From contig CAKTDV010000021.1 in NCBI GenBank assembly GCA_934546745.1, forward strand, positions 1 to 49,230: 49,230 nucleotides of DNA, read 5' to 3'. Source of the DNA: an uncultured Desulfovibrio sp. GTDB taxonomy: Bacteria > Desulfobacterota > Desulfovibrionia > Desulfovibrionales > Desulfovibrionaceae. The translations under genes were made by a program, and so were the position numbers. Below the pieces are notes generated by a model. The model did not search any database and had not been told where the DNA came from. It was given only the letters and a program-made list of their open reading frames with translations. Shown here piece after piece: positions 1 through 7,603 of the stretch (its first letter is position 1; the number at the start of each line of letters is the position of its first letter).

Positions 1-46
1 AACCCCGGTTTCCGCCCACCAGCGGGAGCCGGGGTTCCGGTTTTTG
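1..46 (+). terminator. Intrinsic terminator at the window edge
   Basis: Bases 1-15 pair with 22-36 in a 15-bp stem (two G-U pairs) around the loop at 16-21. CCGG and five T follow on the plus strand. It would end a plus-strand gene lying outside the window. It may also stop the minus-strand glycosyltransferase transcript that ends at 78. Confidence 0.6.
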
Positions 47-77
47 TATACGCTCCTTCGCGCGGCTTGGCAAGCCG

Positions 78-1796
78 TCAAAAGGCCCTGGAAGCGGCGG
101 GGACGCCGTAGATCTGGCGCATGGTCTGGAGGAGGCCGCGCAGACGATCCGCCCAGCTGTGACACTTCAGGACGCGGGCCCGGCCCGCCTCCATGATGCG
201 GCGGCGTTCGTCGGGATGGGCCAGATAGAAGCGCACCAGATCGGGGATTTCGTCCCGCGAGCGGTAGCAGGCCATTTCCCCGCGCTCAAAAAGGCTTTCC
301 ATCTGGGGCCGCCAGTCGGTGAGCACAAAGCCCCCGGCGGCGGGGCCGTCGAAAACGCGCTGGTTGACCGCCCCTTTCATCTGCTTGCTGGTGCAGTTGA
401 AATTGATGTCCGAATGGGCATAGAAACGCGGCAAATCCTCATAGTAGTTGATGATGCCGTGGTAGCGGGGTTGCGGCGTATCGTGCCGGAATTCGATTTT
501 CCAGCCGTCGTCGCCCACGAGAAGCGGGCGGAAGGGGAGCAGGCGGCGCACACAGCCGTTGCGGTAGAGGCGGGTTGCCTGCCACGTCAGCGCCGTCTCA
601 TAGGCGAGTCGCTCCTCGTTGCCGGCCAGCGCCGCGTAGTTGGCATAGTCCTGGGGGCGGCGGCGCTGGAGAAACTCCGGTATGGAATGGGAATCGTCGT
701 CCATGAATTCCCGCGCCGAGGCCCGGAAGGTACGCAGCAGGGAGCGCGGCAATTTTGTTTTTTTCAGGCGCGCGCCGACCTTGTAGATCATGGAGTTGCC
801 CACGAAGGAGACGCTGGCTTTCCATGAGGCCGGAACGGGCTTTGACGAAGGCCGGAAGCGCTCCGGATCGGTGCCGAGAGGCAGGTAGAAGGCGTGCGGA
901 AATCCGGCGGCGTGGAGGCTGGCCACATTGTCGGCGTCATAGGTGAAGAGCGCCGTCCACGGAGAGACGCATTTGCTGTACAGGTGTATTATCAGATGCG
1001 GGTTATCCACGAACCAGGAGGCCAGCGGCAATTGCAGGCGCGCCAGCAGATCCATGAGGATGCCCTCAATATCGACGCCCATGTGGTTGAGGGTGAGGCA
1101 GCAGTCGGGATGAAAGGAGAGAACGGCTTCCAGCAGCTGGCGCACAAAGTCGCCCTGCGCGACCTCGCTTTCGCCGATAAGCACGAGCTTGTAGGGCACG
1201 CGCAGCTGGTCACAGGCGCGCTGTACCTCGCCCATGAGAAAATATTTGCTGGTCAGCAGCAGCAGGCGGGGCGTGGCCTCGCGGAAGCGGGGCCGCACGG
1301 CGCGTCCCCAGAAGTCAAATTCCGCGCTGGCGGCGAGCTGTTCGCGCAGCCAGCCGTAATAGGCGCTGTCAAGGCGCTGGTAGAAGGGCAGGGGCAGGGG
1401 CAGCAGGGGGCGTCCGCCGTGGGCCGTCTGCCAGTGGGTGAGCAGGGCCAAGGCCTTGTGGGGATCGTCTTCCTGGACAATGAGCAGGCGCTGACGCCGC
1501 GCCGGATCGAGATTGTCCAGCGAGGCGGTGAGCTTCTGGAGATCCCGTTCCTTTTCCACGACGGCCACCGGGCCGTCGCTGGCGTCGAGCAGGAAGCGCA
1601 GGGCGTAGCCCAACCCCGCGCCCAGCAGCACGGGCAGGGCGTCCGGGCGTCGGGAGGCGCTGCGGGCCATGTTGCGTTCCCGTTCCGGGCCGCCGGGGCC
1701 GAGCATGACAAGATCGCGCCCGTTGGTGCGGGCGACGATGTCGCGCAGGCGTCCGTCCTCACCGTACCGCGCCTCAAAGCGGCATGACGGCGGCAT
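78..1796 (-). CDS. CgeB-like glycosyltransferase (DUF3880 type)
   Basis: 572 residues. The C-terminal third contains the pattern of CgeB-like group-1 transferases: a fold around YHGIINYYEDLPRFYAHSDI, then FNCTSKQMKGAVNQRVFD and GGFVLTDWRPQ, where the nucleotide-sugar site lies. The middle (about 170-330) fits the DUF3880 region that precedes it in this family. No signal peptide or membrane segment is seen, so it should be cytoplasmic. Its ATG lies 3 bases past the stop of the FapA-like gene, so the two are probably co-transcribed. The acceptor cannot be read from sequence. In this group of bacteria such enzymes often modify surface glycans or flagellin, which is inference here. Confidence 0.7.
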   Translation of the reverse strand: MPPSCRFEARYGEDGRLRDIVARTNGRDLVMLGPGGPERERNMARSASRRPDALPVLLGAGLGYALRFLLDASDGPVAVVEKERDLQKLTASLDNLDPARRQRLLIVQEDDPHKALALLTHWQTAHGGRPLLPLPLPFYQRLDSAYYGWLREQLAASAEFDFWGRAVRPRFREATPRLLLLTSKYFLMGEVQRACDQLRVPYKLVLIGESEVAQGDFVRQLLEAVLSFHPDCCLTLNHMGVDIEGILMDLLARLQLPLASWFVDNPHLIIHLYSKCVSPWTALFTYDADNVASLHAAGFPHAFYLPLGTDPERFRPSSKPVPASWKASVSFVGNSMIYKVGARLKKTKLPRSLLRTFRASAREFMDDDSHSIPEFLQRRRPQDYANYAALAGNEERLAYETALTWQATRLYRNGCVRRLLPFRPLLVGDDGWKIEFRHDTPQPRYHGIINYYEDLPRFYAHSDINFNCTSKQMKGAVNQRVFDGPAAGGFVLTDWRPQMESLFERGEMACYRSRDEIPDLVRFYLAHPDERRRIMEAGRARVLKCHSWADRLRGLLQTMRQIYGVPAASRAF

Positions 1797-1799
1797 GGA

Positions 1800-2918
1800 C
1801 TAGACCCCCGGGGTCGTGTTGGGCACGACGATGATGTCTTCCTGGCTCAGGCGGAAACAGACGTTCTCAAACGGTCGCTCCACCAGCATGTAGGCTTTGC
1901 CTATGGAGACCTCGACGCCGGGATGGACGACGCCGGGCACCACGAGGCGGCAGTTCTGCATACGCTCCTCATCCACATAGAGCTGGGACCAGAGCTCGTC
2001 GCGGCGTTCCAGCAGGGCCTGGCGTTCCTGACGGGTGCGTTCCAGGCGCTGTCCGTTGGGGGTGTCGGGCGGCAGATGCCCGGCGATGGCCGACAGGTGT
2101 GTGAGCCGCTGGGAGACGTTGGCGATATAGGAGTCGAGCCGCTCCAGCTCCCGGATGCTCTGGGGAGAATAGCCAAGATAGATCCGCGTTGGCACGGCGG
2201 CGCGGTTGCCCAGCTGTGTGCCCACATAGACGCTGCCGTAGGCGTTGACCGTGGAGCCGTAGAGCATGCCCTTGACGACGAGGTTGGCCCCGGCATACAC
2301 GGTGCTGTACAGGCAGTACTTGTCAATGACAATGGCGTCACCGGCGCGGATTTCCAGCTTTTCCACAAAGGGGCAGACGATTTTGCCCCCGGCGATGAGG
2401 CGGCCCCTGCCACCCGAACCGCCGCGCGCGCCCGCCTCCACAAGCATGTCGCCGCGTGAGCGCACGCGCCCGCCCTCCACCATGCCCATGACGCGCACGG
2501 TGTTGGCCTGGGCCTGAAAACCGGCGCGCACGGAGCCGTGGATGGCCATATCGCCCACAAAAAAGATGTTGCCTGTCTGAAAGCTGACGTCGGAACGGAC
2601 GTTCAGGACGTGTTTGACGGTGATTTTGCCGTCCAGATAGAACACATAGCCGTTGATGTCGGCTTTCAGATGGAGGGAGTTTTCCGTATCCACATGGGTG
2701 TTGGGCCCCAGCGGAAAAACGGGCTCCTGGAGGATGAAGCGTTCGTCGGGGTTGGATCCCGCCTGTTCAAGGGGGATGATTTCGGCGACCACCTGATCCT
2801 TGATGACGTTCTGGACGTAGCCCAGATTGTAGACGTCCGACTCTCCGTCGTTCACCTTGGGCTTGAGGGCAAGATGGTTCATGTCGGGATCAAAATAGTG
2901 GCGGAGATAGTAGGTCAC
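1800..2918 (-). CDS. FapA-like DUF342 polymer-forming protein
   Basis: 372 residues with GTG as first codon. The central part (about 90-250) is a run of short glycine-rich repeats such as VGDMAIHGSVRAGF, MVEGGRVRSRGDM and GMLYGSTVNAYGSVYVG. This is the right-handed beta-helix of DUF342/FapA proteins. A charged helical stretch follows (about 260-320, many Glu/Arg), then a final small beta domain. FapA-type proteins have been linked to envelope sensing or cytoskeletal scaffolding, but no biochemical role can be assigned here. It lies between a STAS gene 72 bp upstream and a glycosyltransferase 3 bp downstream, all on one strand. The ribosome site before the GTG is weak, so the start is less certain than the family call. 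Confidence 0.75.
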   Translation of the reverse strand: MTYYLRHYFDPDMNHLALKPKVNDGESDVYNLGYVQNVIKDQVVAEIIPLEQAGSNPDERFILQEPVFPLGPNTHVDTENSLHLKADINGYVFYLDGKITVKHVLNVRSDVSFQTGNIFFVGDMAIHGSVRAGFQAQANTVRVMGMVEGGRVRSRGDMLVEAGARGGSGGRGRLIAGGKIVCPFVEKLEIRAGDAIVIDKYCLYSTVYAGANLVVKGMLYGSTVNAYGSVYVGTQLGNRAAVPTRIYLGYSPQSIRELERLDSYIANVSQRLTHLSAIAGHLPPDTPNGQRLERTRQERQALLERRDELWSQLYVDEERMQNCRLVVPGVVHPGVEVSIGKAYMLVERPFENVCFRLSQEDIIVVPNTTPGV

Positions 2919-2990
2919 GTTGGCGCCTGCCTGTGTGCCCCGGCGGGGCTGCCGCAGGGGAAGAGAGGTTCAGGGCGGAGAGGGGCCGCC

Positions 2991-3344
2991 CTAGTCCGAG
3001 GAATCCGTCATACTGCCCGCGAGCGCTTCCTCGGAAAGCAGGATGCCGATGAATCCCTCGATTTCCGATTGCCGCAGCAGATCCAGAACCTGCTTTGGCG
3101 GCGAAAGCAGAAAGAGCGCCTTGCCGCTGCAGACGCCCACGCCCTGTACGGCGACGAGCGCCCCCAGACCGGAACTGTCCACCCGCTCCGTCTGGCTCAT
3201 GTCAATGGCCAGCTTGTGGACGTTCTTTTCCCGCATGTAGGTTTCCAGTTCGGCCCGCAGGGCAACGGAGTCCTCCAGCAGCATGGTGCCGCTGTGGCGC
3301 AGGATGGTGAAGCCGTTGTGTTTTTCTGCCTTCAGTGCGTACAC
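2991..3344 (-). CDS. STAS-domain protein (anti-sigma factor antagonist type)
   Basis: The start chosen is GTG at 3344, because GGGAGGA lies 8 bases upstream. An ATG-initiated extension to 3413 lacks such a site. This gives 117 residues, the usual STAS length. The core contains AIDMSQTERVDSSGLGALVA, where the Ser of DSSGLG is the phosphorylation site in the SpoIIAA/RsbV family. Such proteins bind a partner-switching kinase when unphosphorylated. No anti-sigma kinase or PP2C phosphatase gene is adjacent, so the partner must be elsewhere. Some STAS proteins serve lipid or toluene transporters instead (MlaB type), but the isolated position with FapA favours regulation. Confidence 0.8.
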   Translation of the reverse strand: MYALKAEKHNGFTILRHSGTMLLEDSVALRAELETYMREKNVHKLAIDMSQTERVDSSGLGALVAVQGVGVCSGKALFLLSPPKQVLDLLRQSEIEGFIGILLSEEALAGSMTDSSD

Positions 3345-3463
3345 GGCGCGTCCTCCCGGGCAATGCCGTCCATTTGGCGGGTTTTTCCACAGATACCCGA
3401 TGGTACTCCGCAAGACACAATCTCGTCAACAATATTCGCGTGCGCCGCAAAAGGCGCGGCCCG

Positions 3464-5170
3464 CTACGCGTTCCCGGCGTCGTGTCCGGCCTGCCGCCGC
3501 TCCTCCTCTTCACGCAGGGCCCGGCGCAGCACCTTGCCCACGCCGCTGCGCGGCAGATCGTCGCGGAATTCCACCAGGCGCGGCACCTTGTAGGAGGCGA
3601 GTTTTCCGCGGCACCAGGCGATGACGTCGGCCCGCCGTAGCGTCGATCCCGGCCGGGGGACGACGTAGACCTTGAGGGTCTCGCCACGCAGCGGCTCACG
3701 GACGCCGATGCAGACGGCTTCCCGCACGTCGGGATGCTCGCGCAGCGTTTCCTCCACCTCGCGCGGATAGACGTTGTAGCCCCCCACAAGAACGAGGTCC
3801 TTCTTGCGATCGCGGATGAAGAAATAGCCGTCCTCATCCATGACGGCGATATCGCCGGTATACAGCCAGCCGTCGCGCAGGGTGGCGGCGGTGTCGTCGG
3901 GTTTGCGCCAGTAGCCCAGCATGACCTGCGGTCCCCGCACGATCAGCTCTCCCTCGCTGCCCGGGGGCAGGGGCGCGCCGCCCTTGTCCGCATCGACGAT
4001 GCGGGCGTCCGTTCCCGGTAGCGGCAGGCCGATGGAACCCATTTTCTGCCTGTGCGGGTCACGCGGGTTGATATGGGTGATGGGAGAGGCCTCCGTCAGG
4101 CCGTAGCCTTCGAGAATGGCGGCTCCCGTGAGTTCCTGAAAGCGGCGGAACGTGTCGGGAGGCAGCGGCGCGGATCCGGAAATGCACAGCCGGATGCAGC
4201 TGAGGTCGTGATCCGCCAGGCTTTTCTGCTGGAGCAGCGAGGCATAGACGGCTGGGGCGCCCGGAAAGACGGACGGCCTGTGTTTGTCAATGAGGCGCAG
4301 CACGTCCCGGGGCACATAGCGGGGCAGAGGCAGGACCGTGGCGGCCAGCGCCGCCGGAATGACGATGCCCGTTGCCAGGCCGTAGACATGGAAGAACGGC
4401 AGCAGGGCGATAAAGCTGTGCCGTGTGGCCGCCGTCTCCCCGATGATGGCAAGAATCTGGCGCGCGTTGGTCCCCAGATCCGCATGTGTCAGCATGACGC
4501 CCTTGGGCGTTCCCGTGGTGCCGCCCGTGTATTGCAGCAGGGCGGGCGTGGCGATGGGGTGTGGTATGGACTGGGAAAGCCGGGGCGCGCTCCTGAGGAA
4601 GTCCTTCCAGCGCGGTATGCCGTCGCCGTGGCTGGTGGCGGATCCCCCCAGGCGGGACCGCTTGAGGCGGTAGAGCCAGTTGAGGGGGAAGGAAAGCGCC
4701 TCGTCCACGGAGGTGACGACAAAGCGCCGTACGGGCAGGCGGGAACGGAGCGGGGCGATGCGGGGCCAGAGGGCGTCGAGCACCACAAGGGTCTCCGCGC
4801 CGGCGTCGTTGAGGTTGGTCAGCAGCTCCGTTTCCATATACAGCGGGTTGACCATGACCGCCATGGCTCCGGCCTTGAGTACACCCCAGAAAGCCACCAC
4901 CGTCTGGGGCAGGTTCGGCAGCATGATGGCGACCCGCTCTCCGGGCGACACACCCGCGCGCCGCAACGCTCCCGCAAAGCGTTCCGCCTGTTCGAGCAGG
5001 GCCGCATAGGTGATGCGCGTATTCTGGAAAACAACGGCCTGCCGCCGGGGATACCGTTCCGCCGCCCTGTCGAGCAGGGTGTGCAGCGGCGCCTCAAAGA
5101 GCGGAACGTCGCGCGGCGTATCGGACGTGTAGTGCCGCAGCCAGGGGCGGGAACGTGCGTCTGTCATCAT
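3464..5170 (-). CDS. fadD: Long-chain acyl-CoA ligase (AMP-forming)
   Basis: 568 residues, full length for the class. ANL-superfamily motifs are in order: the P-loop YTGGTTGTPKGVMLTH (about 215-230), GYGLTEASP (A5), YTGDIAVMDEDGYFFIRDRKKD (A7/A8) and a C-terminal GVGKVLRRALREEE with the catalytic lysine (A10). It activates a carboxylic acid with ATP to an acyl-adenylate and then the CoA thioester. Chain length cannot be read directly. The overall pattern is of fatty-acyl ligases rather than acetyl-CoA synthetase. The start is MMTD at 5170; the second ATG is equally possible. The gene begins 15 bp after the ispDF stop on the same strand. Confidence 0.85.
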   Translation of the reverse strand: MMTDARSRPWLRHYTSDTPRDVPLFEAPLHTLLDRAAERYPRRQAVVFQNTRITYAALLEQAERFAGALRRAGVSPGERVAIMLPNLPQTVVAFWGVLKAGAMAVMVNPLYMETELLTNLNDAGAETLVVLDALWPRIAPLRSRLPVRRFVVTSVDEALSFPLNWLYRLKRSRLGGSATSHGDGIPRWKDFLRSAPRLSQSIPHPIATPALLQYTGGTTGTPKGVMLTHADLGTNARQILAIIGETAATRHSFIALLPFFHVYGLATGIVIPAALAATVLPLPRYVPRDVLRLIDKHRPSVFPGAPAVYASLLQQKSLADHDLSCIRLCISGSAPLPPDTFRRFQELTGAAILEGYGLTEASPITHINPRDPHRQKMGSIGLPLPGTDARIVDADKGGAPLPPGSEGELIVRGPQVMLGYWRKPDDTAATLRDGWLYTGDIAVMDEDGYFFIRDRKKDLVLVGGYNVYPREVEETLREHPDVREAVCIGVREPLRGETLKVYVVPRPGSTLRRADVIAWCRGKLASYKVPRLVEFRDDLPRSGVGKVLRRALREEEERRQAGHDAGNA

Positions 5171-5185
5171 GGAAACGAACCCTTC

Positions 5186-6376
5186 TCAGGCATCCGCGAC
5201 GGCACAGACCACGGCCTGTGCCTTGATGCCTTCGACACGGCCTGTGAAGCCGAGCCTTTCTTCTGTTGTGGCCTTGATGTTGACGCATTCCCCCGGCAGA
5301 TGCAGCAGCCGCGCCACGCTGGCGCGAATGGCGGCCTTGTGCCTCCCCAGGCGGGGTTCCTGCGCCACAACCGTCAGATCCACATTGGAAAGGCGCAGCC
5401 CCCGCCCGTGAAAGAGACGCAGCGCCTCGTCCAGCAGGGCCGCCGAGGAGATGTTGTCAAAGGCGGCGTCCGTATCGGGGAAGTGCTCGCCGATGTCTCC
5501 CAGACCGGCGCAGCCGAGCAGGGCGTCCGTCAGCGCGTGGAGCAGCACGTCGCCGTCGGAGTGGGCCACAACCTCCATGCCGCTTTCCAGCGGCACGCCG
5601 CCCAGACGCAACGGACGCCCCGGCCCGTAGCGGTGCACGTCGTACCCGAATCCGACGCGGGGCAGCGCGCGCGGCGCGGGCCTTTCCGTCAGAAGGCGCA
5701 GATCCGCCGCATGGGTGATCTTGCGGTTGCCGCTGTCCCCTTCCACCATAATCACGTCGTGCCCCCGCCATTCCATCAGGGCGGCGTCGTCGGTCGCGTC
5801 CAGCCCCCGCGCCAGTGCCGCCTCATGCGCCGCCCGCAACAGGCGCGTCTCAAAACCCTGCGGCGTCTGTACGGTCGCAATTTCATCCCGGGGCAGGGTC
5901 CCGGCGATGCGTTCGCCATCCAGCCGCTTGACCGTATCCGTCATGCGCAGCCCGGGAACGGCCGCCGGTGCCCGTTCCAGCCCGGCCAGCACGCGATGTA
6001 TGAGCGCGGCGGACAGAAAGGGGCGCGCCGCGTCGTGTATCAGCACATGGGTACAGTCGGGCGGCAGCGCGTCCAGCCCGTGGCGCACGGAGTCCTGACG
6101 GCGTTCGCCGCCCCGCGCCGCCACCCAGGGCAGGCCGGGATCATCCCCGGCGGCAAGGGCCCGGCACTGATCCAGAGCCCCGTCAAAGCCCCCGTCGGGA
6201 AAGACGAACACCAGCCCGCGGACAGCGCCGCAACGGCTGAACGCGCGGGCGGAATGCCAGTAGAGCGGTTGATCCCGCCATCGCAGAAACTGCTTGGGGA
6301 CGCCGTCTGTCGAGGCGCCCATGCGGCTGCCGCCCCCAGCCGCCAGAATAATTGCCCAGATGTGCCGTTGCACCAT
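5186..6376 (-). CDS. ispDF: Bifunctional IspD/IspF isoprenoid enzyme
   Basis: Two enzymes of the MEP pathway are fused. Residues 1 to about 225 are the 4-diphosphocytidyl-2-C-methylerythritol synthase, with IILAAGGGSRMG at the N-terminus and the nearby lysine in PKQFLRW. Residues about 240-396 are 2-C-methylerythritol 2,4-cyclodiphosphate synthase, with GYDVHRYGPGRPLRLGG and HSDGDVLLHALTDALLG supplying the metal ligands. I chose ATG at 6376 (396 residues) because AAAGGGGG stands just upstream. An in-frame ATG at 6403 adds nine residues but has no clear ribosome site. The fusion is known from several alpha-, epsilon- and deltaproteobacteria. It leads a minus-strand operon with the acyl-CoA ligase. 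Confidence 0.95.
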   Translation of the reverse strand: MVQRHIWAIILAAGGGSRMGASTDGVPKQFLRWRDQPLYWHSARAFSRCGAVRGLVFVFPDGGFDGALDQCRALAAGDDPGLPWVAARGGERRQDSVRHGLDALPPDCTHVLIHDAARPFLSAALIHRVLAGLERAPAAVPGLRMTDTVKRLDGERIAGTLPRDEIATVQTPQGFETRLLRAAHEAALARGLDATDDAALMEWRGHDVIMVEGDSGNRKITHAADLRLLTERPAPRALPRVGFGYDVHRYGPGRPLRLGGVPLESGMEVVAHSDGDVLLHALTDALLGCAGLGDIGEHFPDTDAAFDNISSAALLDEALRLFHGRGLRLSNVDLTVVAQEPRLGRHKAAIRASVARLLHLPGECVNIKATTEERLGFTGRVEGIKAQAVVCAVADA

Positions 6377-6498
6377 AGCCCCCTTTGCGGGATTCTCCGG
6401 CATGGTTGCGCGCCGTTGCGTGGAGTCGCGCGCCGTCCCGCTGTTCCCGGTTCGCGCGTTCGCGCGCGGGTAGGGGCGCTCCGGCCGGAAGCCCCCTC

Positions 6499-6527
6499 AG
6501 TCTTCCCCGTGCGGGACGCCTTGTCAA
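6499..6527 (-). promoter_or_regulatory. Candidate promoter of the ispDF operon
   Basis: On the minus strand TTGACA (6527-6522) is followed after 17 bases by AAGACT (6504-6499). The -35 is a perfect consensus and the -10 is poor. It points at ispDF, 123 bp downstream. Confidence 0.4.
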
Positions 6528-6556
6528 TCCATTATGCCGCGTGGCGGCGCGTTTTG

Positions 6557-6601
6557 TTGCGAAAAGGCCTCCCCGACGCCGCCGGGGAGGCCTTTTCGCA
6601 A
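6557..6601. terminator. Long perfect hairpin, probable terminator
   Basis: A perfect 19-bp stem (6557-6575 with 6583-6601) encloses a 7-base loop. Each arm holds a run of four A or T next to the G/C core, so it can act on either strand. It lies between rubredoxin (minus, ending at 6832) and ispDF (minus, starting at 6376), and probably separates those two transcripts. Confidence 0.6.
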
Positions 6602-6709
6602 TGAGACACCGTTGGAGCATGTTGCTTCCGCCATGCGCGATGTTTCAATCCACAGTCGCCCCATTCGCCGACTGGCTCCGCAACCGACGGCCAGGGGTCG
6701 TGCGGATTG

Positions 6710-6823
6710 CCCCTCCCTGAAGGGAGGGGGTTACAGAAAAGGATCTCCTCGGCTTCGCCGTTTTGTCAACCATTCTTTTCCCCCTGAAGGGGGAGGTTTC
6801 AAACCACAAAGGAATTTTTGATG
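6710..6823 (+). repeat. Dispersed hairpin repeat, family 1, copy A
   Basis: A G/C hairpin (6710-6729) is followed by a linker ending TCTTTTCCCC, a second hairpin (CCCCC-TGAA-GGGGG, 6780-6793), then AGGTTTCAAACC, ACAAAGGAA and an ATG at 6821. The ATG opens only a four-codon frame ending in TAG, so here the element drives no gene. It overlaps the 3' side of the convergent rubredoxin transcript. The same architecture recurs at 17903, 18772, 20724 and 37018. The rest of the 6404-6831 gap holds only the hairpin and the promoter listed separately. Confidence 0.6.
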
Positions 6824-6831
6824 AAGGCGCG

Positions 6832-7020
6832 CTAGACCTCATCTGAAAGACGGCGGAACGTTTTCTTTGTCGCGCCGCACACCGGGCATTTCCAGTCGTC
6901 CGGCAGATCCTCGAACTTGGTTCCCGCCGGGATCTTGCGCCGACGGTCTCCTTTGTCGGGATCATAGACATACCCGCAGTTTACCATCTGACAACGCCAC
7001 ATATCCTTGGGATCCGCCAT
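6832..7020 (-). CDS. Rubredoxin with CX4C first cluster
   Basis: 62 residues from ATG at 7020, where AAGGAGG lies 5-6 bases upstream. An in-frame ATG at 7044 lacks a site. The four Fe ligands are C10, C15, C45 and C48 (CPVCG). The aromatic and glycine positions of rubredoxin are present: GYVYDP, IPAGTKFEDLP and DDWKCP. The first pair is spaced CX4C instead of the usual CX2C. As I recall, a second rubredoxin of this spacing is known from Desulfovibrio. It is a small cytoplasmic one-electron carrier. It follows the PerR-like gene by 27 bp and is surely in its operon, which fits a role in electron supply to peroxide- or oxygen-reducing enzymes. Confidence 0.95.
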   Translation of the reverse strand: MADPKDMWRCQMVNCGYVYDPDKGDRRRKIPAGTKFEDLPDDWKCPVCGATKKTFRRLSDEV

Positions 7021-7047
7021 GGTTTCCTCCTTCTTGCGTCGCAAGGG

Positions 7048-7470
7048 TTATCCCGTTTTTTCTTCTCCGGCGGTACGCCGTGCCGCCGCGCATCGTTCGC
7101 AGATACCGTCAAATTCGACGCGCGCGCTCCGAATCTCGGCAAAACCCGGCACTGTCATGCCGTATACCGAAGGTTCCTGCAAGGGAACCATGATATCCCC
7201 TATCCGCCCGCAGCACAAGCAGCGCACATGCTGATGCCGCGTCATGTTGCCGTCAAAACGCTTTGTCGTGCCCGCGACCTCCAGCCGCCGGATTTCTCCG
7301 CTGTCGGCAAGAAAGTCAAGATTACGGTACACCGTCCCGAGGCTGATACGCGGCAGACGCTCGCGCACCATGCCGTACAGCTCATCCGCCGTGGGGTGCG
7401 TGGTCGTTTTTCGTAATTCCTCCAGTATGACGGCACGTTGGCGCGTCATGCGTGTCTGTGTCTGCGGCAT
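7048..7470 (-). CDS. perR: Fur-family regulator, PerR-like
   Basis: 140 residues. The N-terminal winged helix (MTRQRAVILEELRKT, TADELYGMVRERLPRISLGTVYRNLDFL) is the Fur-family DNA-binding domain. The dimerisation half has HQHVRCLCCGRIGD and CERC, two Cys pairs for the structural zinc, plus the histidine-rich regulatory metal site. Linkage to rubredoxin and the short length favour PerR (peroxide sensing) over Fur, but the residue that separates Mn/Fe PerR from Fur cannot be settled by eye. GGAG stands upstream of the ATG. An A/T-rich operator-like palindrome overlaps its own promoter, which suggests autoregulation. Confidence 0.85.
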   Translation of the reverse strand: MPQTQTRMTRQRAVILEELRKTTTHPTADELYGMVRERLPRISLGTVYRNLDFLADSGEIRRLEVAGTTKRFDGNMTRHQHVRCLCCGRIGDIMVPLQEPSVYGMTVPGFAEIRSARVEFDGICERCAAARRTAGEEKTG

Positions 7471-7490
7471 GGTTCAGCTCCACTCTTTCA

Positions 7491-7523
7491 GTAAAAATTA
7501 TTATTAAGAAAGAGTTTTGTCAA
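7491..7523 (-). promoter_or_regulatory. Promoter with PerR/Fur-box-like operator
   Basis: Minus strand: TTGACA (7523-7518), 17 bases, then TAATTT as a weak -10. The A/T block TTAATAATAATTTTT lies over the -10 and resembles the TTATAAT-N-ATTATAA operator of PerR/Fur. It reads into the PerR-like gene 21 bp away, as expected for negative autoregulation. Confidence 0.5.
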
Positions 7524-7603
7524 GTTGCAGCTGTTCCAGTACTGGGCTGTCCCCTCCGCCGGAGAGGCGGCCGCGCGGTCAGGCCCTCCCGCGCAGGGGC
7601 TGA

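Noticed and set aside
2538..3593. Long plus-strand frame opposite the FapA, STAS and ligase genes
   Set aside because: It covers three well-supported minus-strand genes and shows no recognisable domain, the usual shadow of high-G+C coding sequence.
4052..6604. 850-codon plus-strand frame opposite fadD and ispDF
   Set aside because: It is antisense to two enzymes with full motifs, has a biased Gln/Gly/Arg composition and no domain.
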